From Pascua guehoae (Eukaryota > Basidiomycota > Tremellomycetes > Trichosporonales > Trichosporonaceae), in contig BCJX01000006.1 of the NCBI GenBank assembly GCA_001600415.1, positions 48,828-112,827 of the forward strand: a stretch of 64,000 nt of DNA, written 5' to 3'. Of the stretch, positions 21,063 through 31,764 are shown piece by piece. A program made the position numbers and the translations under genes. How positions within the stretch are numbered: position 1 is the stretch's first letter; the number at the start of each line of letters is the position of its first letter. The notes under the pieces are model-generated. The model saw nothing but the letters and a program-made list of their open reading frames with translations, was not told the origin of the DNA and did not search any database.

Positions 21063-24000
21063 CCAACTACGACCATGTGATCGACCTTAAGGACGAGAGC
21101 AAGTTCCCGGGTAAGCGCAAGGCTTACCGTTTCGCCGGCCGCGAGGCAGCAATTGCTGAAGACTACATTGATCAATTGCTTGCCAAGGGGTACATCCACC
21201 CCTCTAAGTCCCCTACCGCGGCACCCCTCTTCTTTGTCGGCAAGAAGGATGACGATGTCGGCATTCGGCCCGTCATCGACTATCGCCAGATGAACGAGCA
21301 CATCATCAAATGGCGATATCCCATCCCTCGCATGGACGACGTCCTCGACAGACTCCATGCCAGCAAGGTCTTCACCAAGATCGACCTGCGTTCAGCGTAC
21401 TACCTTGTACGCATCCGACCAGGCGACGAGTGGAAGACCGCCTTCGTCATGTCCAGAGGGCAATTCGAGTACCTCGTCATGCCATTTGGACTGACAAACG
21501 CTCCTGCCTCGTTCCAGAACCTTATCAATGAGGCTATTGGCAGTGAGCTCCTGGACAGGTGTACCGTCGGCTACCTAGACGACATCCTGGTCCACTCCGA
21601 CTTGCGCAAGGACAACATCAAAGACACCAAAGAGGTCCTTGAGCAACTCCGCGCGCACTGTCTCTATGCGAAGGCTGAGAAGTGCGAATTCTTCACTGAC
21701 CGGACACGTTTCCTCAGATTCATCGTGGGCCATGGCGAGCTTGGCATGACCCCCGACAAGGTCTCAGCCATCCTCGACTGGCCCGTCCCCACCACGATCC
21801 GACACATCCGCTCCTTCCTCGGCTTCTGCAACTTCTACCGTCGGTTCATTCACAACTACGCTAAGATTGTACTCACACTGCACCGCCTCACGCAGCAAGG
21901 GCGTGCTTGGCATTGGACCGAAGAAGAGCAGAAAGCCTTCGACTTCCTCAANCACTGCTTCACTGTCGCCCCAGTGTTGAGGATGTTCGACCCCCTGCGC
22001 CAGCTGTTCATTGAAGCTGACGCATCCGACTTCGCCATCGCTGCTATCCTTTCCCAGCGCGACGACGACGGCCACCTCCTCCCCATTGCGTTCTTCTCCC
22101 GAAAGCTCACCCCTTCTGAGCTCAACTACAAGACGCACGACAAGGAGATGCTGGCCATCGTCGAAGCCTTCAAGCAGTGGCGCCACTATCTCGCGTACGC
22201 TCACGACACTCAAGTGTTTACCGACCACCACAACCTTGAGTACTTCCTCACCGCGAGATCGTGGAATCGGCGTCAAAACCGGTACATCGAGCTGCTCATG
22301 CCCTTTGACTTCTCCATCAAGTGGAAGAAGGGTTCGCAGATGGTGAAGCCCGATGCTCTCTCGCGCCGGCATGACCTTCAGCCTGGCACGAAAGCAAAGG
22401 AAGCTGAACCCCGGTTGTTCTTTGACCCCGATCGAATCGAAACCCCTCCCCCTGCTGTCGCTACCATGGCTCGCACCCGAAGCGACACCAGAAAAGAGGC
22501 CGCGAGCATTCCCCTGGAACAAGAGCTTGACCTTGAACCTATCCCCAAGGTCGAGTCGGAACCGGAGAACGTCGACGATTCCCCTGAACCCCCTGAGCAG
22601 GTGAACGAAGACGATGACAACCCCGACGACTACCCTCCTCATTCCGACATTGTCGAGCGGCTGCGCAGAGCCCAAGACAACGACGAACGCTGTCAGCAGC
22701 TGATCCATGCTCTGCAGCACCCTGAGGAGTCTCCTCCGGACGACCTGGCTGATGATGATCTCGAGTTTTTCTCAGTGCACGACGGACTTCTCTTCTTTTC
22801 CAACCTTCTGTTCGTGCCTGATGACCATCAACTGAAACTCGACATCGTCTACCAGGCTCATAACGTTCCCATGGCTGGCCACCCTGGCAGTGCAAAGACT
22901 CTTGCCGCCGTCAGCCGTTACTTCTACATCCCTGCGATGCGCAAGTTCATCGATGCCTATTGCACTGGCTGTCACACCTGCAACTGGGACAAGCCTTGGC
23001 GTCAGCGGCAATTTGGACCTCTGCAACCGCTCCCCATTCCTTTGCGCCCCATGAGTTCTCTTGCCATGGACGCACTGACGAAACTGCCACCCGACGAAGA
23101 CGGCAACGATTCGATCATGTTCTGGATCTGTCGTCTTACCAAGTTTGCAGTTTTCGCCCCATTCAAGGAAAAGGGATTCACCGCGGAAGACCTGGTCGAA
23201 CTGACGATCAAGCATGTCTTCTCCATTTACGGCATGCCTCTGGACATCGTCTCCGACCGGGGCCCTCTCAACGCGTCGCGCTACACCCGTGCCTTCTTTG
23301 ATGCGCTCGGCACCAAGTCCGCCCTGTCCACGGCCTGGCACCCGCAGACCGATGGACAAACCGAGCGCCTCATCCAGATCATCATCCACTATCTGCGGCA
23401 CCACGTTAACGCGACGTACACAGACTGGAAGCGCCTCTTGCCGATTGCCGCATTCGCTTACAACAATGTGGTTCATTCGTCAACCAAGGTCTCCCCGTTC
23501 TTCGCCCTCCACGGCTTCAACCCTGTGGACCCCACGACCCTGGTGCGTCCGGCCAACGTTCCGGCTGCGCAATGCCGCCTCGATGAGATTGCGACCCTCC
23601 GCGAGACCCTCAAGGAGAACATCAAGGCAGCGCAAGCGCGTCACTCGGAGTTCTATAACCNAAAGGTTAAACCAGCTCCACCCTACAAGGAGGGCGACCT
23701 CGTCTACCTCAAGCGCAAGAACATCACGTCACTCCGACTGTTGTTCAAGCTTGACCGTGTCGCCCTCGGCCCCTACAAGATCCTCGCCCCGACCAAGTCA
23801 CCTCTGGCATGGGTGATCGATCTTCCTCCCGAGCTGCAATGGCTGCACCCCATCTTCCATGTGCAGTTGTTCCACCCGGCCAAACCGCCCTTGCCTGGCC
23901 AACGTCAGGAGCCCGAACCAGCCATCCATGTCGACGGTGAACCCGAGTGGTACGTTGACAAGGTCCTCGACTCTCAGTACGACGAAGAGAACGAGGAGGA

Positions 24001-24178
24001 TAAGTATTGGTACTGTATCCATTGGCGTGGCTTCCCCGACTACGAAGACTCATGGGAACCGTACCGCAACATCAAGGATGTGGGCGTCTTCCATGGGTTC
24101 TACAAGGCCAACAAGGACAACCCGGAGCATTTCTTCCCTCCCGTTCCCGCTCCAAAGCGATGGCGCAAGCGTCGCTGA
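21050..24178 (+). CDS. Element B RT, RNase H, integrase, chromodomain
   Basis: Open to 24178; the true pol sequence begins about 21060 (NYDHVIDLKDESK), after the CA-repeat frameshift. RT carries [30 protein letters not shown] and YLDD at 21572-21583. RNase H has IEADASDFAIAAILSQ and PDALSRRHDL. Integrase has the HHCC region (AGHPGSAKT ... CTGCHTC), then MDAL, SDRGPL and TDGQTERL for the catalytic triad. A chromodomain (EPEWYVDKVLDSQ ... YCIHWRGFPDYEDSW) ends it at about 23940-24090. All catalytic residues I can check are present. Confidence 0.92.
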   Translation, partial: RHTHTNYDHVIDLKDESKFPGKRKAYRFAGREAAIAEDYIDQLLAKGYIHPSKSPTAAPLFFVGKKDDDVGIRPVIDYRQMNEHIIKWRYPIPRMDDVLDRLHASKVFTKIDLRSAYYLVRIRPGDEWKTAFVMSRGQFEYLVMPFGLTNAPASFQNLINEAIGSELLDRCTVGYLDDILVHSDLRKDNIKDTKEVLEQLRAHCLYAKAEKCEFFTDRTRFLRFIVGHGELGMTPDKVSAILDWPVPTTIRHIRSFLGFCNFYRRFIHNYAKIVLTLHRLTQQGRAWHWTEEEQKAFDFLXHCFTVAPVLRMFDPLRQLFIEADASDFAIAAILSQRDDDGHLLPIAFFSRKLTPSELNYKTHDKEMLAIVEAFKQWRHYLAYAHDTQVFTDHHNLEYFLTARSWNRRQNRYIELLMPFDFSIKWKKGSQMVKPDALSRRHDLQPGTKAKEAEPRLFFDPDRIETPPPAVATMARTRSDTRKEAASIPLEQELDLEPIPKVESEPENVDDSPEPPEQVNEDDDNPDDYPPHSDIVERLRRAQDNDERCQQLIHALQHPEESPPDDLADDDLEFFSVHDGLLFFSNLLFVPDDHQLKLDIVYQAHNVPMAGHPGSAKTLAAVSRYFYIPAMRKFIDAYCTGCHTCNWDKPWRQRQFGPLQPLPIPLRPMSSLAMDALTKLPPDEDGNDSIMFWICRLTKFAVFAPFKEKGFTAEDLVELTIKHVFSIYGMPLDIVSDRGPLNASRYTRAFFDALGTKSALSTAWHPQTDGQTERLIQIIIHYLRHHVNATYTDWKRLLPIAAFAYNNVVHSSTKVSPFFALHGFNPVDPTTLVRPANVPAAQCRLDEIATLRETLKENIKAAQARHSEFYNXKVKPAPPYKEGDLVYLKRKNITSLRLLFKLDRVALGPYKILAPTKSPLAWVIDLPPELQWLHPIFHVQLFHPAKPPLPGQRQEPEPAIHVDGEPEWYVDKVLDSQYDEENEEDKYWYCIHWRGFPDYEDSWEPYRNIKDVGVFHGFYKANKDNPEHFFPPVPAPKRWRKRR

Positions 24179-24296
24179 ACAACAAGACCCGGCAAACCGA
24201 TCCAACGAAACGACTTACCTCGCCCGATCCTGTCGACGCTGTCGATATCGATAAACGAGGCCCGTCGGGACTTCGGCCCCTCTGTCAGGGGGGCAG
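24179..24296 (+). other. 3' UTR and polypurine tract of B
   Basis: 118 bp ending in tcaggggggcag immediately before the 3' LTR (TGTCAC at 24297). This G-rich run is the likely plus-strand primer. Confidence 0.7.
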
Positions 24297-24925
24297 TGTC
24301 ACAATCTGGACGACTTAGTCGTTTCTACACGGTGTCGAAATCACATGACTGACAATCACGTGACGATACGACCTCCACCACCGCTCGACTCAGTTTGCCA
24401 CTCGAGACAACAAGCGACAAGAAATCATGCACGTCATCTTGACAGCACACAGTACATGCTTCACAACGCCTCGCGAAGCACACACACCATGCTGTCGATC
24501 GTGCATGTCGGCGCTACTACTACAGGTTCTACCGCCGACCCAGAGTGCCACGCTTGTAGACTAGGCCTAACTCCGTATCCCCCGCGCAGCTCCTACTTGT
24601 ACGCTCGCTGGGGTACATAGTTCAGCGCCATCCGTAGTTTGTATCTCCAAGCCATGCAACTACAAGTCTAGTCTCGACAACCAGTTGCCTCGGCTTGCCT
24701 CGGCATTTGCCCTCTCCGACACCTCCGCGGCGCCACCTCCGTCTCCGCTCCGTCCTTCCGTCCTTCCGCGTCCCCTCCGCGTGCGTGTCGCAGCAACCCC
24801 CTGGCCCTGGCGCCTTCTTTTAGGTCGTCAATCCCGTGAGTCCGACACCATCTTGCAGGTCGAGACGGAGTCGCGGTGCTAGGTTTGTGTTCAGTTCCCA
24901 AGCCTTCACCGTTCAGCTCGTGACA
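24297..24925 (+). mobile_element. 3' LTR of element B
   Basis: A 629-bp LTR ending CTCGTGACA, followed by TSD GTACT. It differs from the 5' LTR mainly by CpG transitions and a few short indels. Read-through of this LTR accounts for the C-terminal part of a minus-strand ORF that joins the C integrase here. Confidence 0.93.
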
Positions 24926-24930
24926 GTACT

Positions 24931-25497
24931 GCTCAAGGATTTGGTTGACACGTTCGGTTTGTCCATCGGATCGAGGGTGGTAGGCAGTCGAGAAGTTTGG
25001 CCTAGTCTTGATGCTGTTGAGGAAGGCTGTCCAGAAGCGAGAGGTAAAGATTGGACCTCTGTCTGAGACAATGTTGTCGGGAATGCCATGAAGTCGAATA
25101 ATGTGGCGTCGGAACATGTTTGCAAGTTCCATAGCACCAAAGCCTTTTTCCTTGAATGGAGTGCAGTGTGCTTGCTTAGTAAAGCGATCCACAAAGACCA
25201 TGATGCAGTCATAGCCATTGGACAGTGGAAGCTTTACGATAGCATCCATAGAGATCGATTGCCAGGGGCGTGTCGGGATCAATAGAGGTTGAAGAGGACC
25301 ATAGGGCCTGTGTCGTGGAATCTTGTTATGTGCACAAGTGTGACACCCATGGACATAGGTGTTGACAAATGAGCGCAGGCCTGGGAAGTAGTATTGTTGG
25401 GCCAAGAGGTCATATGTCTTGGCTTGACCGGGGTGTCCTGCTGTAGGTGCATTGTGGACTTTTTCGAGTAATGATATCTTGAGGTCGTGATTGTCGG
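24931..25497 (-). pseudogene. Element C integrase, N-terminal and core part
   Basis: Minus-strand piece of C pol with the zinc-binding region (AGHPGQAKTYDLL ... CHTCAHNK) and the catalytic core (MDAIVKLP, SDRGPIF, SDGQTERVNQ). It is cut at its downstream end by B, where the frame resumes at 16154. Near 25495 it is out of frame with the preceding RNase H part; a small indel there is the simplest explanation. Confidence 0.88.
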
Positions 25498-27542
25498 TTG
25501 TCGGGGACATAGATGAGGTTGCCAAAGTAGACAATACCATCATGAATGCTGAATGGTTCAAGACTTTCGATTTGCTGAGGCGTCCGGGGTTGATTTGGAT
25601 CTTGCAGGAAGGGTAATAGCTCATGAAGAACGGGATCTTCAGGCTGGAGTTTCTTGATGTTTTCGATAATACCAGAGGTCGGGGTCAAGTTGAGAATTAG
25701 ATCAGATACTTGAGGCTTGGGATCGGATGCTTGAGGGTCGGAATCGGTTGCTGGAGGGTCGTCCACTTGGGTTTCTTGAGTTGCTTTTGAACTTTGAGTC
25801 AAGCTTCGAGTGGTTGCTGAAGCTGAAACAATGAATTGTCCAGGCTTGAGGAGGGTACGAGGAGGCGCTTCAGAAGCCCTACTCCCCCCTTGAAGGTCTT
25901 GACGTCTCGTCAAGGCATAGGGTTTGCCCATCTTGGTTCCGGGATGATAGACAATCTTGAAGTCGAAATGAGCAAGGAGTTCAGCCCAGCGAGCCTGCCT
26001 ACAATTCAAAACCTTTGAAGTTGTGAAGTATTCAAGGTTCTTATGATCTGTGTAGACTGTAATGTTGCTGGAGCCTTCGAGGTATGGTCGCCAATGTTTG
26101 AATGCTTCAACAATGGCAAGCATCTCCTTGTTGTATATTTCGTAGTTGAGCTCTGCATCAGAGAGCTTTCGAGAGTAGAATGCCACTGGGTAAAGTAGGT
26201 TGTCAATCACATGTGACAGAATGCGAGCAATAGCGAAGTCGGAGGCATCTGTTTTGATAACCAGTGGGAGGCCAGGTTGGAAGTGTTGCAGGATCGGGGC
26301 AGTCGTGAATGCCGTCTTGAGGGTTTCTAATGCTTGAGTTTCCTTGTCAGCCCAATTGAACTTCACACCTTTGCGGAGGAGGTGTGTTAAGGGAGCTGTG
26401 ACCTTGGAGTAACTCTTGATGAACCGGCGATAGAAGTTGGCAAAACCTAGGAATGATTGGACATCTCGGACATTGTTTGGTTTTGGCCAGGTCATGATTG
26501 TTTGAACTTTCTTTGGGTCCATGCAGATGCCTTTATCGGACACAACATAGCCAAGGAAGTCAACAGAGTGCTTGAAGAATTCGCACTTCTCTGCTTTGGC
26601 CCACAGAGAGTGATCGTGGAGTCGCTGGAGTACCTTCTTGACATGATCGATGTGTTCCTCACGTGTTTTCGAATAGATGAGGATGTCGTCCAAGTAAACG
26701 ATGACAAAGATGTCAAGGAAGTCGCATAAGGTGTCATTAATGAGGTTCTGGAAAGAGGCTGGAGCATTGGTAAGACCAAAGGGCATAACTTTGTATTTGA
26801 ACAGGCCATATCATGTGCGGAAGGCAGTCTTCCACTCATCACCAGCCTTGATGCGAATGAGGTTATATGCGGCCCTTAGATCGATCTTGGTGAACCAGGA
26901 GGCCTCTTTGAGTCGGTCCAGGGATTCTTGAATAAGCGGGAGCGGGTATCGGTTCTTGCGCGTGATCTTGTTGAGTTCGCGATAGTCAACACAGAGGCGT
27001 AACGTGCCATCTGCTTTCTTGACAAAGAGGATCGGTGAACCGGCCGGGGATGTCGATGGCTTGATGAATCCTTTCTTGAGGTTATCCTTGAGGTATTCGT
27101 CAAGAGCCTTAAGCTCTACTTCAGACAATGAGTAAATTGGGCCAAACTTGGGCTTAGAATCGCCTTCAAGTTCAATGGCATGATCATAATACCCGTGCTC
27201 TGGGAGCTTGTCAGAGTTCTTCTTGTTGAATACTTCCAGGAATTCATGGAACTCGGGTGGAACTTGATGCCGTAATGTCTCAATATCCGGGATTGAGGAG
27301 TTGTCTTCCTCTGCGGAGGGTGGATCAATGAGACCAGATACTTGGTCAAAGGTCGTAATGCCATAGACCAAGGCAGACTTGATGGAGGAGCGGAACATGG
27401 CCGCTGAGACAAGGGAAACTTGAGGAGTCGATGCCAACATGGGGCTCGAATTGTCGCTGGATAGGGCATCCACAGGTTGAATGGTCCTGCTGGATGTAAC
27501 TGGAAGGTCCACAGGTTGAATGGTCCTGCTGGGCTGAACTGG
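25498..27542 (-). pseudogene. Element C RT and RNase H
   Basis: Continues the C protease frame across the D insertion: D plus its TSD is 29,112 bp, a multiple of three. RT has [16 protein letters not shown], then a TGA at 26811 in place of the Arg codon in RT[R]YGLF, then [12 protein letters not shown] and YLDD (26685-26696). RNase H has IKTDASDFAIARILS and a decayed SRR block (YALTRRQDL). The single TGA fits CGA to TGA. Confidence 0.88.
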
Positions 27543-27547
27543 AAGAC

Positions 27548-28418
27548 TGTCACAAGCTAGGTCTTATCAGCCGGATAGAACGCTAGTTGACCTCGTCTTT
27601 TATGCTTACCATCCTAGTCTCGACAAGGTACGTGGGTGTAGGCGTAGAAGATAAGGGTTTCAGAATAACAAGCTGAGGCTTAAGGCTTGCTAACAGACAA
27701 GATCGTGGTACGGTTACTATGGACTTAACCTGGTCACAGGTTAACGGTGATGATGCTTGGGATAAGCTATGCATAGTTGGAAAGATGAGGTGAAAAGCCT
27801 AACTGACAAGACTACAAGTTACTACGGCTTATATCTATGCTCCCTCCTCGGCGAGCGCCCTTCTCCTCCATCCCCGATGCCCGTTCTACCTGTCTTCTTC
27901 CATCTTCTACGAGAACCTCCCCGTCTCGATGACCTTCTATGATCGTTTGGTCTTTTCCCCAAGAAACCGTAAAAATCCCTCAACTGAGGATAATTGGTTC
28001 GCGCTCGCGGATGGATGTCCCGCTCGTCGCTACTCGTGCTCGTGACCTCTTCCTATGCCATAGTTTTCTTGATAATCTTGATATACCGTCGGTCATCCTT
28101 CACCATGTACTGCTCGTGGTCCATGTACTGAGCTGTCGTGCTCGAGTAAGCCCGTCGGGCTGCCTGCTTGGTACCTGGTGTTTTCCGTCCTTGTGACTGT
28201 CGTCAAGTGGGAGTTGCGATCGTGATTTGTTGGTGGTTTTTGATAAGATTAGCCTTGATTCGGGTTACTTAGGATAATTACATGGCGGCTGATATCAGCA
28301 TCGCGTGAGCATCACGTGATCTGCGCCCCGTGTTTTTTTGTCTAAGTAGGGCGTGTGAAAACCATATGTGCGTGTATGTTGGCGTGTGTCGGGCGTGGTA
28401 TAGGGGCAACTCATGACA
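27548..28418 (-). mobile_element. 3' LTR of element D
   Basis: An 871-bp LTR with TGTCA...TGACA ends. It contains aggtgaaaagcct at 27788-27800, the self-priming segment, and the same TATA-like sequence as the 5' LTR. It differs from the 5' LTR at only scattered sites, mostly CpG transitions. Confidence 0.93.
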
Positions 28419-28886
28419 TCACCCCCTTCCTCAGAATCAAGCGCCCTCGCTTGATCACACAATAGGGTGCAGGTGCAGGGCGTGAATAACCTCAGCAGGC
28501 ACGCCTTAGACAGGGAATGAGGAAAAAGGGAAAACTGCACCCGAAACAGGGAAGATCGCCCCCGACCGTGGCACAAAAGCGTGTTTGTGGCACATTCCTC
28601 AGCGCCTTGCTTCTTCATCACACGATGATAACATGAGGCAATGCCCCATGCGCGCCACCTTCCTCCCCATCACACACACCTTCCTCGCTCACATTTGCTC
28701 CCGCAGGACGCACGGGCCACTGCTTGCATAAAAGGCAGTGGATCGCCACCTTGATCGTCGTTTCTCTCACTTCTTCATACCTCACTTTTTGTCGTACCTC
28801 CTCACCTTTCTTCAGCACCACCGAATTTTCCTCAGTTAACTGAACTTTCCCCTTTTCTTTGACTTATTCCCACCTCCATTGTCATT
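28419..28886 (+). promoter_or_regulatory. Polypurine tract of D and promoter of its antisense gene
   Basis: On the minus strand gaggaagggggtga lies directly before the LTR start, which is the D polypurine tract (28419-28432). On the plus strand, cataaaagg (28727-28735) is a TATA-like box about 150 bp upstream of the cargo ATG. It is followed by a C/T-rich tract, a common fungal core-promoter pattern. No other ORF is credible here. Confidence 0.6.
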
Positions 28887-29079
28887 ATGTCGACCGAGAA
28901 GACCCCCACCAAGGCAGACGGCTCGTCCTCATCATCGACGTCCACCGGTGGCAAGTCGCCTGGCAAGAATTTGGCTGGTGAGTTTTCCTCAGATAACCAA
29001 AACAAAGGGTGTCTTGGGCTAATATCCCAGCCCTCGGCTTTGAGCTCATCCTGTCGGAAGACATGTACTGCCACAACGC
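28887..29079 (+). pseudogene. D antisense cargo gene, 5' part
   Basis: First exon from ATG 28887 to 28977 encodes a Ser/Thr/Lys/Gly-rich start (TEKTPTKADGSSSS). A 53-bp GT-AG intron (28978-29030) follows, then 49 bp of exon 2, cut by insertion of E at 29080. The rest is at 48433-49873, and frame and codons join exactly when E and the duplicated target bases are removed. The gene lies on the strand opposite to D gag-pol, between pol and the 3' LTR. Function unknown. Confidence 0.75.
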
Positions 29080-29558
29080 TGTGGGAGTTTGCCTCGCCCA
29101 CGAGTGTAGGGCCTTGCTCTGTCAGTTACTCACTGTCGCTGCCTTCTGGGCCGGTCTCGCTCTCCATCCTGTTCGAGTCTCTATCTGTCGCTGGCTCAAG
29201 TCTCGGTCCGCCTCTGGCTCGAGTCTCGGTCCGCCGCTGGCTTGAGTCTCGGTCCGCCGCTGGCTCGAGTCTCAGCCCGCCACTGGCTCGAGTCTCGGTC
29301 CGCCGCTGGCTCGAGTCTCGGTCCGCCGCTGGCTCAAGTCTCGGTCCGCGACCGGCTCGAGTTTCGGTGTTGTGCGTCTCCGGGCCTCTGTCCGTCTCGG
29401 CCTTGTTTCTCGCTCCGTTTCTTGCTCGTGTCTCGGTGAATGGGTGAGTTCGAGTATCGCTCCACAACCCAAGCCTCAGTTAGGTCGGCTATCATGTTTG
29501 GCACGAGTCTCTGGCAGATACGTCATCGATTCCCGGTGGGCGAGTTATTCCCACCACA
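29080..29558 (-). mobile_element. 3' LTR of element E
   Basis: 479 bp, TGTGGGAG to CCACCACA in plus orientation. Its middle (about 29187-29370) is a 23-bp minisatellite, ctggctcgagtctcggtccg(ccg), with 8 units; the 5' LTR has 9. Confidence 0.9.
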
Positions 29559-30091
29559 GGATCCCCCACGCTCTAGTGGGTCGGTCCCCCGACCTGGCGG
29601 TTAAGTATGAGGAAGCTCCGAGTCTCGGTCCGCCCTGGACTTTTTGCTGCTCGCTTCCTTATCTCGTCCGCCGGCATTCGGACGTCCTTACACTCCCCTG
29701 CTGGGGCTATCCCATGGCTTCGCTCTGCCTCACCCCTAGTCTCGATCGTATTTCTACAACCAGTCACTCGCGTGCTCTCTTGGCCAACCTCCCGCCCTTT
29801 GATCACGCTCGGTAGCTCACTCTCTCAGTCCCGCCACCCCGACTCTTGGTCTATCTTCTGTGATCTAACCCAGATGGCTCAATTTCCTACAGTCTGCCGT
29901 CTTGACTCTCGGTCCACCTTCTGTGCTTCGACCGTTTTGATCCCGCCCACTCGGATTCACAGCCCATCCTCCGGGGCTTGACTGTTTTTGATCCCGCTGT
30001 CCAGATTGCCGGCCCACCACCGCCCGTCCTCCATAGCTCGATTCCCGATGCGTGCCTACCTTCCTGGCCCGACTCCAGGTACGCGTCTGTC

Positions 30092-30347
30092 CTATGTGGC
30101 TAGAGCCTAGGTGCATGCCTGTCCTACATGGCTAGACTCTGGATGCACGTCTGCCCTACATGGCGAGACTCCCGATGCACATCTGCCCTACATGGCTAGA
30201 CTCTGGATGCATGCCTGCCCTACACGGCTAGACTCTGGATGCATGTCTGTCCTACACGGCTAGACTCTCGATGCACGTCCACCCTACATGGCTAGATTCT
30301 GGATGCGCGTCTGCCCTACATGGCTAGACTCTCGATGCACGTCTGCC
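30092..30347. repeat. 32-bp tandem repeat, 8 copies
   Basis: Units of the type ctacatggctagactctgga plus 12 bp begin every 32 bp from 30092 to 30316. The period is not a multiple of three, so it is not selected as coding sequence. No unique spacers are present, so it is not a CRISPR array. Confidence 0.85.
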
Positions 30348-30611
30348 TCGCCTCTCCATGGTCCCCACCGTCCAACCCTCCTTATACCCTTCCTTCCTTC
30401 TTCTCCTTTCTCCCCACTTCCTTCCACCTTATCCCTCCCGTTGCCTTCTTCATCACCCAGCACCTTCTCGGAGGTCTATGCACAATCGGCATCCGCTTCC
30501 AGCCCCCTGGCGTGGCCGATCCTCCACCAGGAGACAACGTGCGGCGCGCTCCTTAGAGGCTAGGCCCAAATCGCGCTCGATCCTCATACCAACACAGGCG
30601 GTCGGCAGGTT

Positions 30612-30871
30612 CCACCTCTCGACACGACCGATCCTCATCCTCAGCATAGACCGTTGGCGCACTCCACCTCTCGACGCGACCACTCTTCATCCCCAGCACA
30701 GACAGTCGGNGCGNTCCACCTCTCGACGCGACCGCTCTTCATTCCCAGCACAGACAGTCGGCGCACTCCACCTCTCGACACAGCCGCTCTTCATCCCCAG
30801 CACAGACAGTCGGCGCGCTCCACCTCTCGACGCGGCCGCTCTTCATTCCCAGCACAGACAGTCGGCGTGCC
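30612..30871. repeat. 52-bp tandem repeat, 5 copies
   Basis: Units starting ccacctctcgacgcgaccgc at 30612, 30664, 30716, 30768 and 30820, with a decayed sixth at 30872. The middle copy holds two N bases (30710, 30714), probably from collapsed repeat reads. Confidence 0.85.
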
Positions 30872-31764
30872 CCGCCTTCTCAACGCGACCTTCCTTCTTT
30901 CCTCCTCTAACACCGCCCTACGCATGTCACCCCGACTCTGCTTATCCTTTTCCTTCTCGCGTGGCCGCCCACACGGTTTCTGTCGCCACCACCTTTGCCT
31001 TATCGCGGAAACTGACCCATCGGGGTGTGCCCGACGCCCCCTCAGCGCTGTGCGCGGGCCACCCTGGTCCGGGCGTAATACCGACTCAGGCCCCGCCCCG
31101 GGAGCGGAGGGCTGTGCTCCTCCTAGAGCTACTCCTCAAAGGCCCCGTGCCTACCTTGCGGGCCCTGACTCTCGATCCTGGCTGATGCCCCGCAGTTACC
31201 AGCGACACTAGGCAACGAGGAGAAGCGCCAGCACAGGCCTGGCACCAGGATCATCCTGGCAGCGGTAGTTGCCACCCATTTCCGTCTCACCGTCCTCTTG
31301 ACTAACCTTGGGGTCTCCTCTCACACTGCCTCTCTTCAAGGTAGAGCATCTGCTCGGCATTGCTAGCAACCATCTCTCCCCTCCTCAGCCGGTATCCGCT
31401 AACTCGATCGCCTCAGTCTCTCCCCCTCCCCTACTTATCACACGAACGCGGGTTGTCCCATCCCCTTTTTCTTCAGCTCCTTTTGTCATGCCCTCGGCAC
31501 TCTGCCCCCTCTTTCATCATGCCCTCTACGCCACTGCCTCCGTCATACGAGTGTGCTCGATTGCCACGCCCATTGTGCGCTTCTCTGGCGCGTTCTGGCT
31601 CCCGCCCCCCCCCTACTCTCACTCCGTCTGCACCGCACCCGCCTTTCTACATAGGGAGGACATTACCCCCCCCTGCTCTTGTCTCTCATGCATGTTCTTC
31701 TCCCTCTGCTCCCCTTTCGCCTCTTGAACACCCCACACGCTCCGTCACTCACTCTCAGCCCACC

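Larger units (their letters stand above)
16155..24925 (+). mobile_element. Ty3/gypsy element B, full length
   Basis: 8,771-bp plus-strand chromoviral element with TSD GTACT (16150-16154 and 24926-24930), inserted in the integrase of C. Both LTRs, a self-priming site, gag, protease, RT/RNase H, integrase, chromodomain and a polypurine tract are present. It is one of the best-preserved elements here. Known breaks are two TGA codons in gag and a frameshift at a CA repeat before RT. Confidence 0.95.
29559..31764. other. E non-coding region with tandem repeats
   Basis: 2.2 kb between the 3' LTR and the first antisense gene. It contains the polypurine tract, a 32-bp tandem repeat (30092-30347) and a 52-bp tandem repeat (30612-30871). 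Open frames exist on the plus strand but follow the repeats and resemble nothing known. A C/T-rich stretch (about 31380-31760) precedes the ATG of the next gene and may hold its promoter. Confidence 0.6.

Noticed and set aside
29126..29472. Open frames with repeated Leu-Glu-Ser-Arg or Asp-Ser-Ser-Gln units in the E LTR
   Set aside because: They come from the 23-bp minisatellite read in several frames on both strands, and the number of units varies between LTRs.
30092..30871. Regular repeats that might be a CRISPR array
   Set aside because: The 32-bp and 52-bp units are head to tail without unique spacers, and the genome is eukaryotic.
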